Source: Yersinia massiliensis (GTDB lineage: Bacteria; Pseudomonadota; Gammaproteobacteria; Enterobacterales; Enterobacteriaceae). From it: a stretch of 64,000 nt of DNA. Under the pieces are notes generated by a model. That model saw only the letters and a program-made list of their open reading frames with translations. It did no database searches and was not told the DNA's origin. This document shows positions 34,136 through 43,237 of this stretch, in pieces. Location of the stretch: contig NZ_CP028487.1 of the NCBI RefSeq assembly GCF_003048255.1, positions 806,001-870,000 of the forward strand, in the 5' to 3' direction. Both the position numbers and the translations under genes were made by a program. The first letter of the stretch is position 1, and each line of letters begins with the position of its first letter.

Positions 34136-34579
34136 CTAAATTGAAATATTATAAACACGACCAGAGGTTTTATGTTCAGTTTGCCCATCAGACTCATACA
34201 ATGAATTCATCATGCCGGAGTCTTTAACGAGTTTTTTAAACTCCTGAACTTTCTGCATGTGCCTTTCAAGGAGTAAATAGCTTTTATAATTGAGCTCTTT
34301 TAGGTTTTTTGTTTTTAGCGTAATTGTTTTCCAGACGTTGGCAAGTCTAGAGTTCCCTGAGTAGGGGGCTGTAACATTCCCCTTGCTCTCAATTTGCCGA
34401 CGTTGTGTATCAAAGTAATTAATAGCTGATAGTAAGCGACTCTTACTATCAGCAATACACTGGAGTGTCACCGGATTAACTTTAAGGAGACTAAGTTGCT
34501 TTATTTCCTCCACCAGAACTTCTTCCTGTTCGTTCAAGAGTTCCTGCAACTTTATTAATGTAATTAATAATTTATCCAT
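34136..34579 (-). CDS. flgN: FlgN, export chaperone for hook-filament junction proteins
   Basis: 147 residues, almost entirely helical (MDKLLITLIKLQELLNEQEE, LLSAINYFDTQRRQIES), which is the size and style of FlgN. FlgN binds FlgK and FlgL in the cytoplasm and pilots them to the flagellar export apparatus. Position 12 bp after flgM in the order flgA-flgM-flgN supports the call, as sequence conservation of FlgN is low. ATG at 34577-34579. A terminator follows directly. Confidence 0.85.
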   Translation of the reverse strand: MDKLLITLIKLQELLNEQEEVLVEEIKQLSLLKVNPVTLQCIADSKSRLLSAINYFDTQRRQIESKGNVTAPYSGNSRLANVWKTITLKTKNLKELNYKSYLLLERHMQKVQEFKKLVKDSGMMNSLYESDGQTEHKTSGRVYNISI

Positions 34580-34591
34580 GATTCTTAATCA

Positions 34592-34891
34592 TTAAGCTGA
34601 GTAGGAGAATTCGAAAATTTCATTTATTAAACATTGGGCGATCTTATCCGTATCAATGGTTAATTGCCCTGTTGATATTTGCGCTTTAATGGTGTTCACG
34701 CGCTCCATATCGATATCGCGACTGGTGTCCGTTTTTACTTGCTGAGTCACCTGACTCAGTTTGACCTGGGTAGCTGATTCTTTATCTGTTTCCACCGCAG
34801 GTAACGCTGCAGATTCACTTTTCTGGCGTAATAACACATCCTGTTGTGTTGCAGTGACAGGCCGCATTTGGTCTATTCGTTCGATTGCCAT
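34592..34891 (-). CDS. flgM: FlgM, anti-sigma-28 factor
   Basis: 99 residues from the second in-frame ATG (34889-34891), since the GGAG site lies 7 bp before it and only 1 bp before the first ATG (34897). The N-terminus MAIERIDQMRPV and the C-terminal half (VNTIKAQISTGQLTIDTDKI, AQCLINEIFEF) are the disordered export part and sigma-binding helices of FlgM. It binds FliA until the hook is complete, then is secreted. A sigma-28-like promoter lies immediately upstream, between flgA and flgM, as expected of a class 3 flgMN transcript. Confidence 0.92.
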   Translation of the reverse strand: MAIERIDQMRPVTATQQDVLLRQKSESAALPAVETDKESATQVKLSQVTQQVKTDTSRDIDMERVNTIKAQISTGQLTIDTDKIAQCLINEIFEFSYSA

Positions 34892-34936
34892 TTTCATTCT
34901 CCACCTTAGATGGGTAGTCCTGACTCGTTATTAAAT

Positions 34937-34963
34937 ACATCGGCGTCGTAAAAAATAACTGAA
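34937..34963 (-). promoter_or_regulatory. Putative sigma-28 promoter of flgMN
   Basis: Minus strand: -35 TTCAGTTA (34956-34963), 11-bp spacer, -10 GCCGATGT (34937-34944). The same -35 octamer occurs at the fliC promoter. The -35 ends 1 bp past the flgA stop codon, and the -10 lies about 46 bp before the flgM ATG. Confidence 0.75.
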
Positions 34964-34964
34964 G

Positions 34965-35663
34965 TTAGTTTTTCATTTTTATTGTGACTTGTTTTGGCCC
35001 AGTGACCTTTCCAGATAACAGTTGGCCGTAACCTGTACGAAAGCGTAGGGTGTCATTCAGTGCTGCATTATCCAAAGCTTTACCGACGGTGACTATCTGA
35101 AACCCGCTCCCTATAGAGATAACACTGATTTCTTCCCCCGTCCGTACTGACCACTGTTTCCGTAACTGGCTCGCCGTAAAGGGTTGGCCTGCCTTAATCA
35201 TACGGGTCGGAATTTTATCGGTTATTTGCTGCGGGGCAAAAATGAGGTCAGAGGCCAAATTGTCTAGTGACCCATCACGCTCCTCCATATCGCTCATTTT
35301 GATTGGCTGCCCAGGCTGAATAGTCTGCTTTGCGACCCAATAACGGCCGGTAGTTTTAACATTCACACGCACAAAGTGGCGTTTTGCACCACATTTTGCC
35401 AATACCGTCAGGTTGCCGGAAAACCGCTGCGTTTGCCCACTAAAAGATAATTCTGGATTGCTGCAGATAGCCTCTAATTGCTTATCTGATACCAACATTA
35501 AAGACGCTAATTTGGGCGCGTATTCCCCTACAGATTTATATTTATCAGTGACCATCATGCGTATTCTTTCTTCTAATGGCAGCATTGCATCAGACGCTGA
35601 TGGCATCGGAAGATAGAAGCCCACAGTGAGTAAATATAAATTTCGTATAAACCTAAAGTACAC
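34965..35663 (-). CDS. flgA: FlgA, periplasmic P-ring assembly chaperone
   Basis: 232 residues from a GTG at 35661-35663 (AAAAGG 11 bp upstream). A signal sequence (RFIRNLYLLTVGFYLPMPSA) leads into an N-terminal domain with two cysteines and the SAF/beta-clip domain from about residue 105 (YWVAKQTIQPGQPIKMSDME). It ends with FRTGYGQLLSGKVTGPKQ. FlgA assists polymerisation of FlgI into the P ring. Divergent from flgB, as in other enterobacteria; flgM follows with its own promoter. Confidence 0.9.
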   Translation of the reverse strand: MYFRFIRNLYLLTVGFYLPMPSASDAMLPLEERIRMMVTDKYKSVGEYAPKLASLMLVSDKQLEAICSNPELSFSGQTQRFSGNLTVLAKCGAKRHFVRVNVKTTGRYWVAKQTIQPGQPIKMSDMEERDGSLDNLASDLIFAPQQITDKIPTRMIKAGQPFTASQLRKQWSVRTGEEISVISIGSGFQIVTVGKALDNAALNDTLRFRTGYGQLLSGKVTGPKQVTIKMKN

Positions 35664-35963
35664 GATGACTTTTGCCTTTTCATTAAACGATATGAATGAG
35701 AATGTTTCATGATTAAACTTTTCTCTCTATATTATACAGCAGGTGAGTCATTTATCGTTTTGGCTAATGGCGGCGAAACTGCGCTTACTTATCATGATGG
35801 TTATTTCAATTTGTATCTCTGTACTGAATTATGATGATGCGATAAAAAATAAGCCCGATAAAAGCTGTTATTTATGTCTAGTTTTCAGAGTTTAGATTTT
35901 CTCCTTTCTCTCATAAACTATTAAGCATGAATTAAATGATACAGCCAGCGTTTGGACGTTATT
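35664..35963. promoter_or_regulatory. Divergent flgA/flgB control region
   Basis: 300 bp between the divergent flgA and flgB starts; class 2 (FlhDC-dependent) promoters for both are expected here. A word AATGGCGGCGAAAC at 35766-35779 resembles one arm of an FlhDC box, and CCCGATAA at 35854-35861 resembles a sigma-28 -10 but lacks a -35 at the right distance. Both are tentative. Confidence 0.45.
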
Positions 35964-36377
35964 ATGCTTGATAAACTCGATAATGAACTTCGTTTCCAGC
36001 AAGGGGCATTGCAATTACTGTCACAACGACAAGATATTCTTGCTTCCAATATCGCTAACGTAGATACACCTGGATATCTTGCAAGAGATATTGATTTTTC
36101 TCAACAGTTAAAAGATGCCGTCGAAAATAATATTAAAACGACGGGCGATGTCTCATTAACCCTGACATCCGGCAAACATATTCCGGCTATTGCACCAAGC
36201 ATTAATAATGACCAATTGCTTTATCGTATTCCAGATCAGCCGAGTGCAGACGGTAATACTGTCGATATGGATCGCGAGCGCGTCAATTTTGCTGATAACA
36301 CCATTAAATATCAGACAAGCCTGACCATTCTTAGCTCACAACTTAAAAATATGATGAGTGTTATCAACCAAGGTTAA
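35964..36377 (+). CDS. flgB: FlgB, proximal rod protein
   Basis: 137 residues from the ATG at 35964 (GGA about 8 bp upstream; a TTG at 35952 opens the frame earlier). It shows the rod-protein N-terminal signature [20 protein letters not shown] (ANNxAN-type motif) and a helical C-terminus ([20 protein letters not shown]). FlgB forms part of the proximal rod of the flagellar basal body. First gene of flgBCDEFGHIJ. Confidence 0.95.
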   Translation: MLDKLDNELRFQQGALQLLSQRQDILASNIANVDTPGYLARDIDFSQQLKDAVENNIKTTGDVSLTLTSGKHIPAIAPSINNDQLLYRIPDQPSADGNTVDMDRERVNFADNTIKYQTSLTILSSQLKNMMSVINQG

Positions 36378-36385
36378 TTACCCCT

Positions 36386-36790
36386 ATGTCCTTGTTTAGT
36401 ATTTTTGATATTTCCGGCTCTGCGATGTCTGCACAGTCGAAACGGCTCAATGTCAGCGCCAGTAATATGGCCAATGCCGATAGCGTAGCAGGCCCAGATG
36501 GGCAGCCCTACAAAGCACGGCAGGTGATATTTCAAGTGGATGCCGCAGCGGGTCAGGATATCGGCGGCGTAAAAGTCAGCGATGTGATTGAGACCGATGC
36601 GCCCGACCGTTTGGTGTACGAACCAGGCAATCCTTTTGCTAACGAAAATGGTTACGTGCGGATGCCGAACGTCGATGTCGTCGGCGAAATGGTGAATACC
36701 TTATCGGCTTCAAGCAGCTATCAGGCAAACGTTGAAGTGATGAATACCGCAAAAACACTGATGTTGAAAACACTGACATTAGGACAATAA
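36386..36790 (+). CDS. flgC: FlgC, proximal rod protein
   Basis: 134 residues with the rod/hook N-terminal motif ([33 protein letters not shown]) and C-terminal helix ([20 protein letters not shown]). FlgC is a proximal rod subunit exported through the type III apparatus. Starts 8 bp after flgB; flgD follows after 11 bp. Confidence 0.95.
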   Translation: MSLFSIFDISGSAMSAQSKRLNVSASNMANADSVAGPDGQPYKARQVIFQVDAAAGQDIGGVKVSDVIETDAPDRLVYEPGNPFANENGYVRMPNVDVVGEMVNTLSASSSYQANVEVMNTAKTLMLKTLTLGQ

Positions 36791-36801
36791 GGAAAATTTA
36801 A

Positions 36802-37476
36802 ATGGCCGTCTCTCCCGTCACGACCAACAGTGCCGCAACTGCCAACTCAGGTAGTTTGGGTAATACGTCGGATGAGCTGTTAAACAGCTTTATGACCCTA
36901 CTCGTGGCCCAGATGCAAAATCAGGACCCGACCAATCCAATGGACAATAACCAGCTGACCTCTCAGTTGGCTCAATTCCAGACAGCCGCTGGCATCGAGA
37001 AATTAAATAATACCGTCTACGCGGTAGGGGCGATGGTCGGCAGTATGCAGCAGATGAACGCCGCTGACTGGGTGGGCCGTTCAGTGTTAGTCGAAGGCAA
37101 ACCCTCGGTGTCAACCAGTGAAGGTGGGAATCAAGAGCTCGCATTCTCGTTGGGGAGTGATTGCGAGAAAGTCACCGTGACGCTAACCGATGATCAAGGC
37201 AATGCCTACGTTGGCACGCTGAAAGATGTTAAAGCCGGAGTGAACACTTACACACTGGATGACCTCACTGATTTCCAACCAGCAGACCCTCGTGAACAAG
37301 CTGATACCACCTTTACCGTGACCTATTCCGCCATGACCGAAGGTGGCGATGCGCCAACGATTGTGGCGTTGAAACGAGCACAAGTTGAAAGCGTCTCCTT
37401 TACGCCATCTGGTGCCGTGTTGCAGTTGGGAATAGAGGGTACAGCCATGTTAGGTGAAGTTTACCTCGTCCAGTAA
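36802..37476 (+). CDS. flgD: FlgD, hook cap (scaffolding) protein
   Basis: 224 residues. The conserved N-terminal export region is clear (DELLNSFMTLLVAQMQNQDP, TNPMDNNQLTSQLAQFQTA). It is followed by the FLG-Ig and tudor-like region that forms the cap at the growing hook tip. AAGGA lies 8 bp before the ATG. FlgD is needed for FlgE polymerisation and is discarded once the hook is done. Confidence 0.95.
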   Translation: MAVSPVTTNSAATANSGSLGNTSDELLNSFMTLLVAQMQNQDPTNPMDNNQLTSQLAQFQTAAGIEKLNNTVYAVGAMVGSMQQMNAADWVGRSVLVEGKPSVSTSEGGNQELAFSLGSDCEKVTVTLTDDQGNAYVGTLKDVKAGVNTYTLDDLTDFQPADPREQADTTFTVTYSAMTEGGDAPTIVALKRAQVESVSFTPSGAVLQLGIEGTAMLGEVYLVQ

Positions 37477-37522
37477 CAGATGAAAGTAACGACATATATT
37501 AACCCCCTCAGGAAGATAAGTT

Positions 37523-38734
37523 ATGAGTTTTTCGCAAGGTCTTAGTGGCTTAAATGCCGCTTCTCAAGCGCTGGATGTGGTGGGCAATAACATTGCCAAC
37601 TCACAGACGGTTGGCTTTAAATCAGGTTCCATTGCTTTTGCCGATGTTTTTGCCGGTTCCCAAGTGGGGATGGGCGTACAGGTTGCTGGTGTTAATCAGA
37701 ATTTCAGCGATGGCGTTCTAGGGATGGGCAACAGTGAACTGGATATGGGCATTCAAGGTGACGGCTTTTTCCGCCTAGTGAATGATGCAGGAAACGTTTT
37801 CTATAGCCGCAACGGTCAATTCAAGAAGGATGAAAACGGCTATATCATTAATAATCAGGGGATGTTCCTGACGGGTTACCAAGCAACAGGCACGCCACCG
37901 ACTATCGAGCAAGGCGCCGCAGTTGGGCCGATTCAAATTCCAACAGAGCAGATGCCAGCACGCGCTTCGGACGCGGGAACCATGAACGGTAACCTCGATT
38001 CTGGCTCGAAAACTATTGATCAGACTGAGTATCCCTTCGATCCTAAAGACGGCAATAGCTACACTCAGGTCACCCAAGTCGATGCTTACGACAGCCTCGG
38101 CAATAAGCACACCATTAATGTCTATTACGTTAAGACCGACGATAACGAGTGGAAAGCCTACTCGACCGACACCACATCCCCTGGCACCCCCGCTTGGCAG
38201 GAAACATCGCTTTCCTTTGATACCTCCGGCCAATTGACGACCGCTCCGGCAAAATTGAACGTACAGGGAGAGGGCTACAACGGCGCAAACGGTCTTAATT
38301 TTGACTTAGATCTGGCTGGGATGACACAGCAAGCCTCTGCTACAGAAATGAAAAGTCCTTCCACCACGGGCTATGCCCCTGGACAAATGAATGGTTACAC
38401 CATCGGTGATAACGGCGAGGTTATTGCTTCTTACAGCAATGGTCAGCGCCAGACAGTTGGGCAGATTCTTTTAAGCAACTTTACTAACCCAGGTGGGCTG
38501 TCATCTGAAGGTAATAACTGCTGGAGCGAAACGCCTGCCTCTGGTCAGCCAACGATCGGTATTTCCGGTTCAGGAAGCTTGGGCAAGCTTTATGGTAATC
38601 GGCTCGAGGCTTCGAATGTGGATTTGAGCCAAGAGATGGTCAACATGATCGTCTTCCAGCGTAACTATCAGTCCAACTCCCAAACCATCCGAACCCAGTC
38701 TGAGCTCTTGCAGACGCTGGTGAATATAAGTTGA
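37523..38734 (+). CDS. flgE: FlgE, hook protein
   Basis: 403 residues, normal for FlgE. N-terminus SFSQGLSGLNAASQALDVVG then NNIANSQTVGFKSG; central GMGNSELDMGIQGDGFFRL; C-terminus LEASNVDLSQEMVNMIVFQR, NYQSNSQTIRTQSELLQTLV. These are the D0/D1 regions of hook proteins; the variable middle forms the outer hook domains. Secretion length is set by FliK (not in the window). AGGA lies 7 bp before the ATG. Confidence 0.96.
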   Translation: MSFSQGLSGLNAASQALDVVGNNIANSQTVGFKSGSIAFADVFAGSQVGMGVQVAGVNQNFSDGVLGMGNSELDMGIQGDGFFRLVNDAGNVFYSRNGQFKKDENGYIINNQGMFLTGYQATGTPPTIEQGAAVGPIQIPTEQMPARASDAGTMNGNLDSGSKTIDQTEYPFDPKDGNSYTQVTQVDAYDSLGNKHTINVYYVKTDDNEWKAYSTDTTSPGTPAWQETSLSFDTSGQLTTAPAKLNVQGEGYNGANGLNFDLDLAGMTQQASATEMKSPSTTGYAPGQMNGYTIGDNGEVIASYSNGQRQTVGQILLSNFTNPGGLSSEGNNCWSETPASGQPTIGISGSGSLGKLYGNRLEASNVDLSQEMVNMIVFQRNYQSNSQTIRTQSELLQTLVNIS

Positions 38735-38746
38735 TGAAATAACCCT

Positions 38747-39490
38747 ATGGATCACGCCATATACACCGCTTTGGGCGGCGCAAATGCCGCCCTGAATCGC
38801 CAAGCTGTGACCAGTAACAACTTGGCAAACGCCACAACCAACGGATTTCGGGCTCAGATTTCGGCTTATCGCGCTGTACCGGTTAATGGGCCTACCGTCG
38901 AAACGCGAACCTTAGTCGTGGAATCGACCCCAGGGGTGGATTCCACCATGGGGGCCATTAACACCACCGGTCGCGCGCTTGATGTCGCACTCCCACAGGA
39001 TGGCTGGCTGGCAGTTGAACTCCCCAACGGAGGGGAAGGCTATACGCGTAACGGTAACATCGAGGTGGATAGTGAAGGCCAATTGCGGGTGCGCGGATTG
39101 CCCCTGATGGGCGATGGAGGAGCACTGACTGTTCCTCCCCAGTCAGCACTTACTATCGCTTCTGACGGGACTATTACTGCTCTTGGTGCGGGAGATGAAC
39201 CCTCATCGTTGGCACTGGTTGGGCGCATTAAGTTAGTCACTGCCGAAGCAAAAGCATTAGTGCACGGCGATGATGGTTTGTTCCACACACCGGCGGGTGA
39301 AGTGGCGACCTTGCCAGCCGATCCCGATCAACAGCTGATGGCGGGTGCGCTAGAGAGTAGCAATGTGAGCCCAGTGAAATCGATGGTCGATATGATCTCC
39401 ACCGCTCGAAACTTTGATATGCATATGAAGGTTATCAGCAGCGTCGATAACAACGAAAGAAGCGCTAACCAGTTGTTGAGTACTGGTTAA
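38747..39490 (+). CDS. flgF: FlgF, proximal rod protein
   Basis: 247 residues. N-terminus [20 protein letters not shown] and [16 protein letters not shown]-terminus [19 protein letters not shown] and [20 protein letters not shown], the FlgF version of the axial-protein ends. FlgF bridges the proximal and distal rod. It starts 12 bp after flgE and is followed by flgG after 22 bp. Confidence 0.95.
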   Translation: MDHAIYTALGGANAALNRQAVTSNNLANATTNGFRAQISAYRAVPVNGPTVETRTLVVESTPGVDSTMGAINTTGRALDVALPQDGWLAVELPNGGEGYTRNGNIEVDSEGQLRVRGLPLMGDGGALTVPPQSALTIASDGTITALGAGDEPSSLALVGRIKLVTAEAKALVHGDDGLFHTPAGEVATLPADPDQQLMAGALESSNVSPVKSMVDMISTARNFDMHMKVISSVDNNERSANQLLSTG

Positions 39491-39512
39491 GCATAGTCAG
39501 GAGAAGAGAACC

Positions 39513-40295
39513 ATGATTCGTTCTTTATGGATTGCGAAAACCGGTTTGGAAGCCCAACAGACAAATATGGATGTCATTTCCAACAACTTGGCAAACGTGA
39601 GTACCAATGGATTTAAGCGTCAGCGTGCGGTGTTTGAAGATTTACTTTATCAAACCCTACGTCAACCAGGCGCACAGTCTTCAGAGCAGACGACGATCCC
39701 GTCGGGCCTGCAACTCGGGACTGGCGTTCGGCCGGTGGCAACTGAGCGTTTACATAGCCAAGGAAGTTTGACGCAAACCAATAACTCGAAAGATATCGCC
39801 ATCCAAGGCGGCGGGTTCTTTCAGGTGCAATTACCGGATGGCACCACGGCCTATACTCGCGATGGTTCTTTCCAATTCGATCAGAATGGGCAGTTAGTGA
39901 CCGCCAGTGGTTATCCCGTCCAGCCTGCGATCACCATACCGCAAGATGCACAAGTATTGACGGTGGGTAACGATGGGATCGTCAGTGTCACTATCGCTGG
40001 GCAAACAGCACCACAGCAGGTAGGGCAACTGACACTGAGTACTTTCATTAACGATTCGGGTTTGGAAAGTATCGGTGAAAACCTTTATCGCGAAACTCAG
40101 TCTTCAGGCGCGCCGAATGAGTCAACCGCAGGTTTAAATGGCGCGGGTACCTTAAGACAAGGGTATGTGGAAACCTCCAACGTTAACGTTGCCGAAGAGC
40201 TGGTCAATATGATCCAGACACAGCGTGCCTACGAAATTAACAGCAAAGCGGTTTCAACATCTGACCAGATGCTGCAGCGGCTGACGCAACTTTGA
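39513..40295 (+). CDS. flgG: FlgG, distal rod protein
   Basis: 260 residues, the usual 260 of enterobacterial FlgG. N-terminus [20 protein letters not shown] and [20 protein letters not shown]; middle [21 protein letters not shown]-terminus [20 protein letters not shown] then [18 protein letters not shown]. It forms the distal rod that spans periplasm and outer-membrane rings. Strong AGGAGA site before the ATG. Confidence 0.96.
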   Translation: MIRSLWIAKTGLEAQQTNMDVISNNLANVSTNGFKRQRAVFEDLLYQTLRQPGAQSSEQTTIPSGLQLGTGVRPVATERLHSQGSLTQTNNSKDIAIQGGGFFQVQLPDGTTAYTRDGSFQFDQNGQLVTASGYPVQPAITIPQDAQVLTVGNDGIVSVTIAGQTAPQQVGQLTLSTFINDSGLESIGENLYRETQSSGAPNESTAGLNGAGTLRQGYVETSNVNVAEELVNMIQTQRAYEINSKAVSTSDQMLQRLTQL

Positions 40296-40322
40296 TTTCA
40301 GTCATGGGTCATTAATTGGCCC

Positions 40323-41096
40323 ATGACTGCCCTACCAGTAGTGAACAAAATGACGAATTCGTTTTGCGCCGTTAGGTCTGATATTCATGCGAAAAAGGAG
40401 CGATTCGGCTCACTTTTGCGCAACCTCACCCTACTCACATTATCGCTAACGCTAACTGCTTGCGCGCAGTTTATACATAAGCCTTTGGTTGAGGGAACGA
40501 CGACTGCGTCACCGCAACCCGCATCTGCTACCGCCGCTAACGGCTCAGTTTTCCAGACGGGGCTGGCGATGAATTATGGCTATCAGCCGATGTTCGAAGA
40601 TCGTCGTCCTCGTAATGTTGGGGATACCCTGACTATCTTGCTGCAAGAGAATGTTAGTGCCAGCAAAAGTTCGTCTGCGAGTGCTTCTCGTGACGGTTCT
40701 ACGGGACTTTCTTTTGACAAAACGCCTCGTATGTTGCAGGGCCTGTTTGGTGGCGATCGCGCCAATGCGGCTATCAGCGGCGACAGTGATTTTGCTGGCA
40801 AAGGTGGCGCGGCAGCTAAAAACGCTTTCAGTGGCACCATTACTGTCACCGTGCAGCGAGTGCTGGAAAACGGCAACCTCAGTGTGGTGGGGGAAAAACA
40901 GATCGCCATCAATCAGGGGACAGAGTTTATCCGTTTCTCTGGTGTGGTGAACCCGCGCACGATCAGTGGCAATAACACCGTCGTTTCAACGCAAGTCTCT
41001 GATGCACGAATTGAATATGTCGGCAACGGATACATCAACGAAGCGCAGCAAATGGGATGGTTGCAGCGTCTATTCCTTAACATTTCTCCATTCTGA
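40323..41096 (+). CDS. flgH: FlgH, L-ring lipoprotein
   Basis: Up to 257 residues. The lipobox LTAC ([16 protein letters not shown]) marks a lipoprotein; the mature part carries FlgH signatures ([80 protein letters not shown]). FlgH forms the outer-membrane L ring. The start is uncertain: the first ATG gives an unusually long 46-residue pre-lipobox stretch, the ATG at 40350 a shorter one, and neither has a good ribosome site. A strong AAGGAG at 40395-40400 suggests a start shortly after it, but no in-frame ATG is present there. Confidence 0.92.
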   Translation: MTALPVVNKMTNSFCAVRSDIHAKKERFGSLLRNLTLLTLSLTLTACAQFIHKPLVEGTTTASPQPASATAANGSVFQTGLAMNYGYQPMFEDRRPRNVGDTLTILLQENVSASKSSSASASRDGSTGLSFDKTPRMLQGLFGGDRANAAISGDSDFAGKGGAAAKNAFSGTITVTVQRVLENGNLSVVGEKQIAINQGTEFIRFSGVVNPRTISGNNTVVSTQVSDARIEYVGNGYINEAQQMGWLQRLFLNISPF

Positions 41097-41106
41097 TTAG
41101 CTAACT

Positions 41107-42225
41107 ATGAAAATTGACTTTTTTTCGTTCCGGCCATGGTTGTGGTGCGTGATAGGCGTACTGGCTATATTCCCTCCTGCTTATGCCGAGCGGATACGTG
41201 ACCTGACGACAATTGAAGGCGTACGCGGTAACTCCTTGATGGGGTATGGTTTGGTCGTGGGGCTGGATGGCACCGGTGACCAGACGATGCAAACGCCTTT
41301 TACCACTCAAAGCCTTAACAATATGCTCTCGCAACTCGGGATCACCGTCCCCCCAGGGACAAATATGCAGCTCAAGAATGTGGCTGCCGTCATGGTGACT
41401 GCCGAGTTGCCGCCTTTTGCGCGCTCAGGTGAAAAAATTGATGTTGTGGTCTCCTCAATGGGTAATGCGAAAAGCTTGAGGGGAGGCACACTGCTGATGA
41501 CGCCATTAAAAGGAGTCGATAGCCAGATTTATGCCCTTGCACAAGGAAATCTCTTGATGTCGGGTGCCTCGGCTCAAGGTGGCGGCTCGCGGGTACAAGT
41601 TAACCAGCTCAATGGGGCGCGGATTAGCGCCGGTGCCACCGTTGAGCGTGAAGTACCGATGAACTTCGCCAACCAGACCACGCTGACGTTGCAACTGATG
41701 CAAGAGGATTTCACCGTTGCGCAGGCCATCAGTGATGCGATTAATCGCCGGCATGGTTCAGTTGCGGTCGCGCAAGACGCGCGCAGCATCCGCCTGAATG
41801 CCCCGGTAGAAAGTGCGGCGCGAGTCCGTTTTCTGGCAGATATTCAAAATCTACCCGTGAAAGTGGATGCCGGAGATGCGCGGGTGATTGTTAATTCCCG
41901 TACCGGTTCGGTGGTGATGAATCGTCATGTCACACTGGATTCCTGTGCCGTTGCGCAGGGGGATCTCACCGTGGAAGTAACCAGGAATGACATCGTGAGT
42001 CAGCCAGATACCCCCTTGGCCGGCGGGCAAACGGTTGTAACACCGAATACGCAGGTTTCATTGCGTGAGCAAGGCGGTTCGTTGCAGAAGGTCAACACAA
42101 GCGCCGATCTTAATAACGTGATTCGGGCTCTCAATAACTTGGGCGCAACCCCTAACGACCTGATGTCTATCCTACAGTCGATGAAAAGTGCGGGCTGCTT
42201 ACGTGCACGTTTGGAGGCTAACTGA
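41107..42225 (+). CDS. flgI: FlgI, P-ring protein
   Basis: 372 residues with a cleavable signal peptide ([20 protein letters not shown]). The mature protein has FlgI hallmarks: [72 protein letters not shown] and [20 protein letters not shown]. It forms the periplasmic P ring around the rod with help from FlgA. Its stop overlaps the flgJ start by 1 bp. Confidence 0.96.
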   Translation: MKIDFFSFRPWLWCVIGVLAIFPPAYAERIRDLTTIEGVRGNSLMGYGLVVGLDGTGDQTMQTPFTTQSLNNMLSQLGITVPPGTNMQLKNVAAVMVTAELPPFARSGEKIDVVVSSMGNAKSLRGGTLLMTPLKGVDSQIYALAQGNLLMSGASAQGGGSRVQVNQLNGARISAGATVEREVPMNFANQTTLTLQLMQEDFTVAQAISDAINRRHGSVAVAQDARSIRLNAPVESAARVRFLADIQNLPVKVDAGDARVIVNSRTGSVVMNRHVTLDSCAVAQGDLTVEVTRNDIVSQPDTPLAGGQTVVTPNTQVSLREQGGSLQKVNTSADLNNVIRALNNLGATPNDLMSILQSMKSAGCLRARLEAN

Positions 42226-43160
42226 TGAGCGGTTTTAACCTCAATCAAGGGGCAGCTTTCGATTTACGTTCGCTCGATAGTCTCAAGTTAGCGGTTAAAA
42301 ATGATGCGTCACAAGGTGCTGAGGCTGCCGCCAAGCAAATGGAAGGGCTATTTGTCCAAATGATGCTAAAAAGCATGCGTGAGGCCTCCTTTAAAGGGGG
42401 CCTTTTGGATAGCCCGCAGTCGGATATGTTTACCTCGATGTATGACCAACAGATCGCTCAGGACATTGCTGGCAGTGGAAAGCTGGGATTCGCGGAATTG
42501 ATTATGTCGCAGCTGACCGGGGAAAAAGTGGAGACAGGGCGAGGTACGGGGGGCGTCCCGGTCGAGTTGGCATCGAGCTTGGCGAATTTCAAAGGGATAC
42601 CGGTGCCGGTCACGCCGCAATCTGATGCCCCTTCACCGGCACGTTATAGCGGCGCGAGTAGCGCACATAGTTTCATTTCACGCATGTTAGCGCCTGCCAT
42701 TGAGGCGGGCGGGCAAAGTGGGATCCCGCATCAACTGATAATCGCTCAAGCAGCACTGGAGTCGGGTTGGGGGGATCGCGAGATACTCACCAAAGAAGGA
42801 AAACCGAGTCATAACTTGTTTGGTATTAAAGCGACGTCAGCTTGGAAAGGGGAAACGACTGAAATTACGACGACAGAATATATTGATGGCGTACGGCAAA
42901 AAGTGAAAGCCGTATTTAAAGTTTACCCTAGTTATTCGGATGCATTAGCTGATTATACCTCTCTGCTGAATAATAATCCGCGTTATAAAAATATATCGCA
43001 ATCGTCATCCCCTGAAATAGCGGCAAAAGTGTTGCAATCGGGTGGATATGCAACAGATCCTCGTTATGCGAACAAGCTAATTAATATTATTCAGCAAGTG
43101 AAGCAGAATGTGGGTCAGGCAGTGAATGCTTATAAAACCGATATTTCTTCATTATTTTAA
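42225..43160 (+). CDS. flgJ: FlgJ, rod cap and peptidoglycan hydrolase
   Basis: 311 residues in two parts. The N-terminal rod-capping domain (about 1-110) has AAKQMEGLFVQMMLKSMREA and DQQIAQDIAGSGKLGFAELI. The C-terminal glucosaminidase-type domain (about 150-305) has the catalytic Glu in LIIAQAALESGWGDREI and HNLFGIKA. It opens the peptidoglycan for the growing rod, as in other enterobacteria with two-domain FlgJ. GGAGG precedes the ATG, which overlaps the flgI stop (TGATG). Last gene of the flgB operon; flgK has its own promoter. Confidence 0.96.
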   Translation: MSGFNLNQGAAFDLRSLDSLKLAVKNDASQGAEAAAKQMEGLFVQMMLKSMREASFKGGLLDSPQSDMFTSMYDQQIAQDIAGSGKLGFAELIMSQLTGEKVETGRGTGGVPVELASSLANFKGIPVPVTPQSDAPSPARYSGASSAHSFISRMLAPAIEAGGQSGIPHQLIIAQAALESGWGDREILTKEGKPSHNLFGIKATSAWKGETTEITTTEYIDGVRQKVKAVFKVYPSYSDALADYTSLLNNNPRYKNISQSSSPEIAAKVLQSGGYATDPRYANKLINIIQQVKQNVGQAVNAYKTDISSLF

Positions 43161-43169
43161 TGTTAGGTC

Positions 43170-43196
43170 TTTAGTTGGTTTTTTTTAAACCGATAT
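43170..43196 (+). promoter_or_regulatory. Putative sigma-28 promoter of flgKL
   Basis: -35 TTTAGTTG (43170-43177), 11-bp spacer, -10 ACCGATAT (43189-43196), 41 bp before the flgK ATG. The -35 differs from those of flgM and fliC at two of eight positions, and the -10 is identical to that of fliC. It lies in the 77-bp flgJ-flgK gap. Confidence 0.72.
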
Positions 43197-43237
43197 ATTA
43201 ATTATGGATATTAAGACGTCGTTATAACAGGTGAATT

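Noticed and set aside
35854..35861. Sigma-28 promoter upstream of flgB (CCCGATAA).
   Set aside because: The -10-like word is good, but no -35 resembling the other five sites lies at 11-bp spacing; flgB is expected to be FlhDC-dependent.
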